Positions 55,701 through 64,000 of a stretch of DNA of 64,000 nt are shown here, one piece after another. The position numbers and the translations under genes were made by a program. A model generated the notes under the pieces. The model saw nothing but the letters and a program-made list of their open reading frames with translations. It was not told the origin of the DNA and ran no database searches. The DNA is taken from positions 3,286,001 through 3,350,000 of the forward strand of contig NC_068567.1 of the NCBI RefSeq assembly GCF_025698545.1, written 5' to 3'. Positions within the stretch are counted from its first letter, which is position 1. Every line of letters starts with the position of its first letter. The DNA is from Gossypium raimondii. Its lineage: Eukaryota > Streptophyta > Magnoliopsida > Malvales > Malvaceae.

Positions 55701-58305
55701 ATAAATAACTGCTTATCTTCTAAATTATTCGTTTCTTTCAAGTTTCATTTTTCCTCCAGAGCTTATGGATCATAACTCTAATAGCTTTCCTGGTATATGT
55801 TGTCTATTCTATCTTTTCAACACATGGGAAAAAATAATGTTTTGATAGATTGGAGGAACACCTGCCGTGATTCGTTTTCTTTTGGAGCATGGGTATCTAG
55901 ATGGGGATTGCATGACTGGTATGCCGGTTTGGATTCTACTACATTTCTTTGTTTATTGCAATATCGGAGCTTAAATATTCAATATTTTTGATACAATGAT
56001 AATTCCACTCTAGTGACCGGGAAGACAATGGCAGAAAATGCACAAAGCTACCCTCGTTTTCCTGATGGACAGGTTGGTTGTATTGATTATTTTTCACCAA
56101 AAATAGGCTAGGCTCCTTCTACTTATTAAAATCGAGATTTGTTGAATGGAAGATGCAATTAGTCTGATCAATCTTCAAAATTCGTTTCCAGGATATCATA
56201 AGACCGGTGTCAAATCCCATCAAGAAAACAGGGCACATCCAAATATTAAGAGGGAATCTTGCACCTGAGGGTTCTGTAGCAAAAATTACTGGAAAAGAAG
56301 GACTCTATTTCTCTGGTTCCCTTTTTACTCTTCCTTCCTTTCTAATTTTAACTTTGTGCTTCATGTTAATTGTACTGCCAGAACATTTTATAATTCAGAA
56401 TCTAGTCTACCTCCATATGTAATGATTGCAAAAATTGTTCTTTAGGACCTGCACTTGTCTTTGAAGGAGAGGAAGCTATGCTAGCTGCCATCTCTGAAAA
56501 TCCTTCAAGTTTTAAGGTATGTGAGTCAAGCAGCATAGTATTTTTATATAATTAGTTAGGAATGGGAATCTCCATGTGCTGAGTTTTATATTAGCAATTG
56601 AGTGAGAAGTTTTAATTGCATTCTGTTTCTGATGTGGATTTTACTTTTACGCTGTGAGTTTGACTCTGTTGCAGGATTTTTCTCTTCTCTTTTTGATACA
56701 TACAAGTTATAAAAAAGAAAAAAAGTTTACTATGACTATGAGACCCTGAGTTTTATTTGCGTGCTTAAGTTGATCGTCTTAAAGTGGCAAGGTTGAGGGT
56801 TTCTTATTGCACATATGTTCTTCATCATAAGCTTTGTTTGTTTACCTTTCAGTCAAGAATGCAAGTTTGAATGTGCATTCCTTGTATATATATTTGTATT
56901 GGCTAAGCTCTAAATATTTTATGCTTTGTAAATTTCCAGGGAAAAGTAGTAGTCATTAGAGGGGAGGGACCGAAGGGGGGACCAGGCATGCCTGAAATGT
57001 TGACACCAACAAGTGCTATAATGGGAGCAGGTCTTGGGAAGGTATTGTGATTTGAAGTCCTGGTGGCTTCCACCAGTGACCTACATTTTTTTGTTAATCT
57101 GCTGAGATGCTATTCTATATTTTTTCCAAAAATGCAAGATCTCAATTCTGTGATTTTAGAAGCACAATTAGTTGAATTGGTCTGTAAAACGTTGCAAAAC
57201 CTGTACCTTTTGGAGCATTCCTTTTACTGTCTCTACAGTTTACTTTCAACTTGAATTGGATCTTTGTAATTGCCGATGTGATTATTGTGCCTTTCAAAAT
57301 GGTATTTGATTCAAACACTGCAAGTGAATACTGCAGGATGTTGCATTGCTCACTGATGGTAGGTTTTCTGGAGGTTCACATGGATTTGTTGTAGGACACA
57401 TATGCCCTGAAGCACAGGTGCAGTAATTTCTCACTCGAATAGCAAGATATTTTTGCATTCCAATGAAAGTTTAAAACTGTGCATTTTAGTCTGTGTTATC
57501 TTTTATGTATTACTTTCTTAGCTATAAAAATATGCCTTATCCTGCATCCCTGACAAAATCAAAGTTCTGAAAATTTTAAAATAAACAAAGAGTTAACAAA
57601 TTTAATTTGTACTTTCAATGGAATAAAACTGGTCAATGATGGAAAGTGTGAAACATTTGACAGAATAGCTTCTCAACTCAAATGTAGGATAGCAAAAGCT
57701 CTGGAGTTCTATGTTTCCCAAATGAATCTCAATAACATAAAAGATGTATTTGATGCATGTATCCAACACATATTTAGATATGGATTTGGGGTATAATCAT
57801 CCGTTTATATGCAAATGCTTTAAAAAAAATGGAGTATATCAGTGTTAGGCACACCTTAATGGCTCTCAACCCCGAGGTTGAGTAACATAGATTTTACTGG
57901 GACCAGTATGCCCCGGATTATTTTCTGGTTATTTGTCTTTATCATATAGAATTGCTCTGCTCCCCTAATATATCTAGATGCTGGATATTGGATTTGCTTT
58001 TATAGGAAGGTGGCCCCATCGGTCTTGTTCAAAATGGGGACTTCATCAGCATAGATGTTCAAAAGAGGGCCATAAACGTAGAGCTGACAGATGCTGAACT
58101 GAATGAGCGGAGAAAGAAGTGGAGTCCACCTCCTTACAAGGCTAACAGAGGTGTCTTACATAAGGTAGTGCTTGATAATCTTGCATCGGAACCATGTATT
58201 GCTTATGTTATCAATAGTAGGTTGCTAAATGAACATATGTTTTTCCACTTTCAGTACATTAAGAATGTGCAGCCAGCTTCAGTGGGGTGTGTAACAGATG
58301 AATAG
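52734..58305 (+). CDS. DHAD: Dihydroxy-acid dehydratase, plastid
   Basis: Fourteen exons: 52734-53255, 53418-53489, 54045-54092, 55069-55223, 55311-55505, 55587-55698, 55849-55918, 56014-56072, 56192-56315, 56446-56516, 56940-57041, 57337-57417, 58006-58164, 58255-58305. All are GT-AG and every phase joins, giving 606 residues, the usual plant length. The enzyme dehydrates 2,3-dihydroxy-isovalerate and -methylvalerate to the 2-oxo acids, the third step of valine/isoleucine synthesis. Residues 1 to about 35 are a Ser/Thr/Ala/Arg-rich plastid transit peptide. Fe-S cluster cysteines are visible at 98 (GNTCN), 171 (GCDKN) and 243 (GACGG). Metal-site Asp130, Asp172 and Lys173 are present, and both family signatures match (CDKNMPG..., [10 protein letters not shown]). 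The coding sequence is intact. The stop is followed by AATAAA-type signals from about 58645. Confidence 0.96.
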
Positions 58306-59454
58306 AGGCAATAATAGCCAACCGGATTAAAACAGAGTGAAAATGGACCGGAATTGATGCATGGCATTGTCGATGCATGAGGAATTTTGCAGGTGGGTTT
58401 AGGTGTCCTCCTAGCTCTAGAACTGCAATTTTGTTGTAGTAGGCATCAAATCTTTCATTTCTGTAATTTTGTTTCTCATTTAGGGTTTGCAATGACTTTT
58501 CTTTCTAGACAAGCTTTCAATTTGTTTGCTTTCCCAAGTCTTCATAAAAGAAAAAGAAAAAGAGTTGGGATATGCAAAGGTACAATTTGGTTAAACTTCC
58601 TTGGTGGCGTGGTCTTAAAAGCTTAGTAGTGATTTAGTCATTCTGAAATAAAAAAGAGCTATTAAGTGATTTACTCCTTTTTACATTTAATTCCTCCTGA
58701 AATAAAAATAAGCAATTAAGTCGATTTACATTTAATTTTGAAACAAATGGATTAATGTTGGCATGTTGACAAAATTGCAGTGAGGAGTAATTCAGTCAAA
58801 GAAAAATAAGAAATTAAGTCACTTAACATTTAATTTTGAAACAAATTGGTTAATTCTATACTGGCATTGTTTGTATTGGCTGTTTTGGTTGTGTTGTTGT
58901 GTTTCCTTCTGTATTGATTTTAAACTATTTTTAATAATTTTATCTTTAACTTTTTCTATGATTACTTTTAAAAATAAAATATATTCATTTTATCATGTTA
59001 TTCAACGTAATAGATTTAAAATTAATATTTCCATATTAACTGAACTATTTTTACATGTATAAATATTTTAAAAATAGTAATAAATTTGAAATTGTATATC
59101 CAGGTACAATATTGAGTATTTTATGAACTACACTAATATTGGTCATTCGAAAATCTTATCATCTTGACAAAAACTGTGGTTAGTTTTCATTGGAGGATGT
59201 ATATTGAAAATCCATGTCAGCTTTGACAAAAAGTTCTAAAAAAGAAGAAATAAATTTATTAAAAAATTGAAAATAACCCATAGTATATTTCCTGAGATAG
59301 CCAAAATCATACCAGTGAAGCCTTAAATCTTTAGTTTTATTATCTTGGTATACCAGGAGGTCATATATTGGTTTTGCTGAAAGTGGTGTAATAATTGAGG
59401 GGTAAACGTAGTGAAAGGGGTAGACTACTAGTGCATGCTTTTAAGCCGAAAGTA
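58306..59454. other. 3' flank of dihydroxy-acid dehydratase and intergenic
   Basis: 3' untranslated sequence, then a spacer with a phrase repeated near 58715 and 58828 (CATTTAATTTTGAAACAAAT). No further gene. Confidence 0.45.
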
Positions 59455-59765
59455 ATTACTAGAACACTGGGCCTAACCATGCAAGAGCTAAGAAATTTCT
59501 TTGAACTTGATTTTGCTGTACTCCGGTCTCCTCCAGCTTATATTTATTGACTTAACGACTCAACATAATCTTCATAAAGAATCAAAAGTGAGAGAGGGAA
59601 TAGGCATTTGCCTGGCGTTTTGCTTGATCCTACAGCTACCATGGCTAATACAAGCAGCCAGTTCTGATTGTAATGAAACATGTGATGTGGGAGGGTTCGT
59701 ATTCAGTACCCATTTGGATTAAGAACTGGTTGCTATCACAATTCGTGGTTTACAGTAAAGAACAA
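59455..59765 (+). pseudogene. Dead 5' fragment of a wall-associated kinase-like gene
   Basis: This is collinear with the leader and first 60 codons of the gene starting at 60484. The equivalent start codon is ATA (59600-59602) instead of ATG. The signal peptide text (LILQLPWLIQAASSDCNETC) is preserved. A net 5-bp insertion after the conserved ETC then shifts the frame to a stop (GFVFSTHLD, end near 59722). Similarity fades after about 59765, so no ectodomain or kinase remains. Confidence 0.8.
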
Positions 59766-60416
59766 CATAATCTCGAAACCTAACCTGCACGGGTCCATGA
59801 TTAACTGTAATGTCACCATTATCTTTTATCACAATTTCCACTGCTATAAACTCAAAAGACTTGTGCTTCTAAAAAGAAAGGGGAAAATGAAGGGAGGAAT
59901 ACTCAAACTGGGCTAATTTTCATTAATTCAATCAAATTACATCATTGAGCTTTTATCACTTCCATTACGTAATTTTAATGGAAAATATTGAGTCAAACAT
60001 GAATCCCATATTGATATTCCGAATTTGACTATTAAAAGGAAAGTCATACATGATTTTTATTCATATTCAGACCTATTTTATTAATAATATAATTTGATGA
60101 CATTAATAAATCTTTATTTTCCTAAAGATTATTATAAATTCAATTTTTTTATATTTGTATCATTTTTTTTCTAATCTTATATAAAGTTTTGTATTTTTTA
60201 TATCAATATTAATAATTTAATAAATTTATATAAATATGAATATTTTTATAAATATGCATTATGATAAAATTTGCATCGTGTCAAAAAACATGGGTTAGAA
60301 ATTGACTGCCCCTGACCCTACTTGGGGAATAAACCTACTGAAACTGGGTCTACACAACGCAAGAGCTACGAAATTTCTTTGAACATTCGATTTGCTATAT
60401 GCCACTCTCCTACACC
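59766..60416. other. Spacer between wall-associated kinase copies
   Basis: AT-rich. The last 100 bp resembles the leader of the dead upstream copy. Confidence 0.4.
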
Positions 60417-60428
60417 ATATATATATAT
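60417..60428 (+). promoter_or_regulatory. Likely TATA box of the wall-associated kinase-like gene
   Basis: A TATATATATAT run about 57 bp upstream of the start codon. The dead upstream copy has the related but diverged text TATATTTATTG at the equivalent place. Confidence 0.4.
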
Positions 60429-60483
60429 TGACCCAACAAAAATCTTCATAAACAACCAAAAGTGAGAGAAATTAAGAGAGAGA

Positions 60484-63400
60484 ATGGGCATTTGCATGTT
60501 GTTTTACTTCATGCTGCAGCTACCATGGCTAATACGAGCAGCCAGTTCTGACTGTCATGAAACATGTGGGAGTGTTGTTATCCGGTACCCGTTCGGAATA
60601 AGAACTGGTTGTTATTACAATCCGTGGTTTAGAGTAACTTGCAACCAAACCACCAATGGACCAAAGCCTTTCATCAGTCGAATCAATTTGGAGCTACTAC
60701 ACCATTTTCCAAAGTCTGGCGACATCGTCTTCGTCAACAATCCGGTAATTTATCTAAATTGTGACAATAAAGGTAACAATGGCACCACTTCTAGTGCTAG
60801 TGTCAACCTACAAGGCAGTCCATTTTTCTTCTCAAGCAGATTTAACAGACTCGGATCAGTAGGCTGCGGCTATTTGGCTGCTATTTTTCACGACAATCTA
60901 ACTGATCCAATCGCTAGCTGCCTACAACAAAGATGTAGCGACCAGACGTCTGAGTTCAGTCTTTATCGAAGACGTGGCACAACTTTTACAACATGTTATG
61001 CCCCAATTTCTGAAGATATCATTTCCTATACAGCAAGCGTGACGGAGGTCATTAACACGGGGCCGGAGAGCAACAGATGCAAATCTGTTTTCATAAATTA
61101 CAATAACTACTCGGTTTCGTATTTAAGCGAGATGAAGGATGTTGCTGTATCGGATTTTTTCCGCGGTATAAGCATCCGCACAACGCATGTTCCTGCAGTG
61201 TTGGAATGGAACCCGTGCGATTTGGGAGGTAATCATTTCCTACTATCACTATTACAAAATTCCTTATTGCATCAATCCCGGGAATACATATTGAAAATAT
61301 TATGTATATACCACAATAAATAAGTTAAAAAGATATTGCCTAATTGAAAATATAATATATTGAACAGAAATTCGATAATTTTATTTTTATTATTAATTGA
61401 TTAATTAATGGGTGCTTCGTTCATTATGTCTATGCAGCTGAACTGTGCGCACTAGCTAACAGGTTTAATGGATGTCTTAGAAGATGTGGGAAAGTTGATA
61501 TTCCATATCCATTTGGAATAGAAGATGGGTGTTACATGCATGAATGGTTTAGAGTAACTTGCAATGAAACTATTGACGGGTCAAAGCTTTATATAAGTAG
61601 CATCAACCTGCAATTGCTTAATGTTTCAGTTTTGCAAGGCACGGCTACCATCAACAATTCGATAACTTATTCCAATTGCCTAAAGGAAGATGGAGACACT
61701 GATGGGGTTAGTATCAATTTAAAAGGAACCCCGTTTTTATTCTCAACTGAGTACAATATATTCATGTCCGTAGGTTGCGGTAGTTTGACTACTTTTTCTT
61801 ATAGTCTAAAGGATGAATATCCTGTTCGTGCCTGCATGCAACCCATTTGTGCCAATTTTCTAGCCTCCGATATTAGCTGCTCTACGGATCTTCCTTCCGA
61901 TCTAAGTTCCTTTGCTGCAAACATGAAAGAGATTTATCCTAGTAATGACACCAAGAGTTGTGGATCTGCTTTTATGGTTGACCACCGGTATCTCGATTCA
62001 CTTGAGCCAATAAGTTCGAAGAAAACTACGTTGACGCACGTTCCCACAACATTGCAATGGTCCACACCAAAGCGTGGGTTGTGTTTCACAAGTGGTTGAG
62101 ACACATTTTTTTACGAGGGTCGTACATACAGTTGGAAAAACTTAAGCCAAAGCTATCTATGTGTTTGCACAACGTATATTAATGTCGACGAATATCTTTT
62201 TACTGATTCATGCCAAGGTATTGTATTAATACATATAAGTCTCCGGTTTCATTTCGATGGGCTCCATTACACATGGTTTTGCTACTTGACCTTTCCATAT
62301 TAAGCATTACTATAGCATTTTTTGTTTAGGATTGGATAAGGAAAACTTGCACAAAAGAAAAGAAAATTAGATATATCACTCACTATAAACTTTTATTTAA
62401 TTGGTATTTCTGTTATATATAAATCCGACTTTATTTTATTCATTTCGTAAATGTTTGCAGGATTAGATGAAAGTCATTGCCATAAAGAATACAAGTATTG
62501 TTATATGCTTTGTGTGGATGCTTTCGGAAGCAATTGTTCATCATCAACATCATGTCCTGATGGATATGAATACTCGGATGAAAGAGATATGTGCATGCGC
62601 ATATCCTATGATCCATCATTCTTTTCGAAGAAAAATTCACAGAAACTTTCGATCATTATAGGTATGTGTTAATTTTATTTTTCTTTTATTTTTTAATGAC
62701 AGAAAGAGATATGGCTTCAATAAATTTACGATTTTATACTAAAATCGCTATGCCAAGTTAAAACTCAAGCCATGCATGGTTATTTATTTAGTAATATGAA
62801 TCATGTTACTGTATATTTTTAAGTTTTTTCTTAACAATATTATATTTCCCATTATATGCATAGGTTGCAGCACTAGCATTGGGACGGTATTTGCTCTGCT
62901 TGGTACATGGCGTTTGTACAAAGTTCTAGAAAGAAGAAAAGATATCAAATTGAAGCATAAATACTTTAAGCGGAACGGAGGTTTACTACTGCAACAACGA
63001 TTCTCCAACAATGATGGTAATGTTGAGAACATACATGTGTTTGCTTCAAATGTGTTAGAAAAGGCGACAGATTACTATAATGATAATCGAATTCTTGGTC
63101 GAGGCGGCCAAGGAACTGTTTATAAAGGAATGTTAACGGATGGAAGCATTGTGGCGATTAAAAAACCTATATTGATGGAAGAGAAGATATTAGATGAAAA
63201 GAATCTTGAACAATTCATAAATGAGGTGATACTTTTATCACAAATTAACCATAGAAATGTGGTCAAGCTTTTAGGATGTTGCCTAGAAACAAAAGTTCCT
63301 TTGTTGGTTTATGAGTTCATCTCAAATGGAACACTGTATCAACTCATTCATGAGCCGAATGAAGAGTTTCCTTTGAACTGGGAAATGCGTTTACGAATTA

Positions 63401-64000
63401 CAAGTGAAATCGCTAATGCTTTATCCTACTTGCATTCAGCTGCTTCCGTTCCTATTTATCACCGAGACATCAAATCTAGCAACATACTTTTGGATGATAA
63501 ATACAGAGCAAAGGTGTCGGATTTCGGAACTTCTAAATCAATTGCCTTGGAGAAAACTCATGTAACCACTCGAGTACAAGGAACTTTCGGATACTTAGAT
63601 CCCGAGTATTTTCGATCAAGTCAATTTACTGAAAAGAGTGATGTATATAGTTTTGGAGTTGTTCTTGTTGAAGTCTTAACAGGACAAAAACCCGTTTTCT
63701 CAACACAATCGGAGGATGAAGTGAGAAGCTTGGTGGCCCTTTTTCTACTTTCAATGCAGAATGATTCGTTATTTGAGGTTCTTGATCGAACTGTTAAGGA
63801 CGGTCCAAAAACAGAGATCGAAGCATTTGCTAAGCTAGCAAAAAGATGCTTGAATCTTAACGGAAAGAAAAGACCTACCATGAAACAAGTTGCATTGGAG
63901 CTGGAATGGATTAGATCACCAGCAGAAGCTGATGCCATCGAACAATGTGCCGTTGAAGATTCTGATATAGATGATCCGATTGAACTTTCAGCTACGGATT
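60484..64000 (+). CDS. Wall-associated receptor kinase-like gene, double ectodomain, internal stop, runs off window
   Basis: Exons: 60484-61228, 61438-62217, 62461-62661 and 62864 to beyond the window end; all phases agree. Exon 1 encodes a signal peptide ([20 protein letters not shown]) and a galacturonan-binding-type WAK ectodomain ([29 protein letters not shown]). Exon 2 encodes a second, homologous ectodomain ([31 protein letters not shown]) and a Cys-rich stretch. Exon 3 adds more Cys-rich sequence. Exon 4 has the membrane segment (about GTVFALLG) and an RD-type Ser/Thr kinase: [37 protein letters not shown]. In exon 2, TGA (62097-62099) lies in the shared frame, yet the same frame continues after it with family-like text ([16 protein letters not shown]). 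The allele would give a secreted ectodomain of about 468 residues unless read through. WAK-type kinases sense wall pectin fragments; the role here is inferred. Confidence 0.8.

Noticed and set aside
61408-61452. ATG at about 61408 as a separate start for the second ectodomain
   Set aside because: Its frame ([15 protein letters not shown]) stops at once and differs from the ectodomain frame, while a good acceptor (TATGCAG) and matching phase support an exon.
62070-62120. A tiny intron removing the in-frame TGA of the kinase gene
   Set aside because: The only nearby GT and AG pairs would give an intron of about 45 bp with poor consensus, too short for plant splicing; the frame is already continuous on both sides.

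Overview
This is AT-rich plant nuclear DNA. Genes have spliced GT-AG introns, and the intergenic space is filled with small foldback transposons, tRNA-derived SINEs and LTR debris. The gene content (chalcone synthase, plastid dihydroxy-acid dehydratase, a wall-associated kinase, an ankyrin/GPCR-chaperone protein) marks a dicot. The repeat flavour suggests Malvaceae, possibly cotton (Gossypium); that genus call is inference.

Layout. 1-7.9 kb is repeats: a minus-strand LTR cut by the window edge, a hAT-type MITE with a perfect 8-bp target duplication, and a solo LTR with a 5-bp target duplication. 7.9-19.6 kb holds a duplicated block of glycine-rich protein genes on the minus strand: one intact 588-residue gene (9579-11345), one decayed copy (17068-18589) and a small fragment (about 7.9-8.2 kb), with copia-like debris between. 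Around 21.4-22.1 kb is a small two-exon plus-strand gene whose product ends in a CaaX-like motif. 24.2-26.7 kb is a two-exon minus-strand gene for a 648-residue ankyrin/GPCR-chaperone-domain protein. 27.7-34.5 kb is intergenic with four MITE-like elements. 34.6-37.3 kb is a complete two-exon chalcone synthase of 389 residues with all catalytic residues; two G-boxes lie upstream. 37.6-52.7 kb is a long gene-poor stretch carrying at least six copies of one SINE (a seventh sits in the chalcone synthase intron), Mutator-type MITEs and a nested MITE pair. 52.7-58.3 kb is a complete 14-exon dihydroxy-acid dehydratase gene of 606 residues. 59.4-64 kb is a wall-associated kinase cluster: a dead 5' fragment, then a gene with two consecutive galacturonan-binding-type ectodomains, an in-frame stop codon, and a kinase domain that runs off the window end.

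The genes do not form a pathway. Chalcone synthase starts flavonoid synthesis, dihydroxy-acid dehydratase serves plastid branched-chain amino acid synthesis, and the wall-associated kinase and glycine-rich proteins are probably cell-surface products. The least ordinary features are the double-ectodomain kinase with its internal stop, the glycine-rich array with a nonsense change repeated across units, the CaaX-ended small protein and the local SINE cluster.
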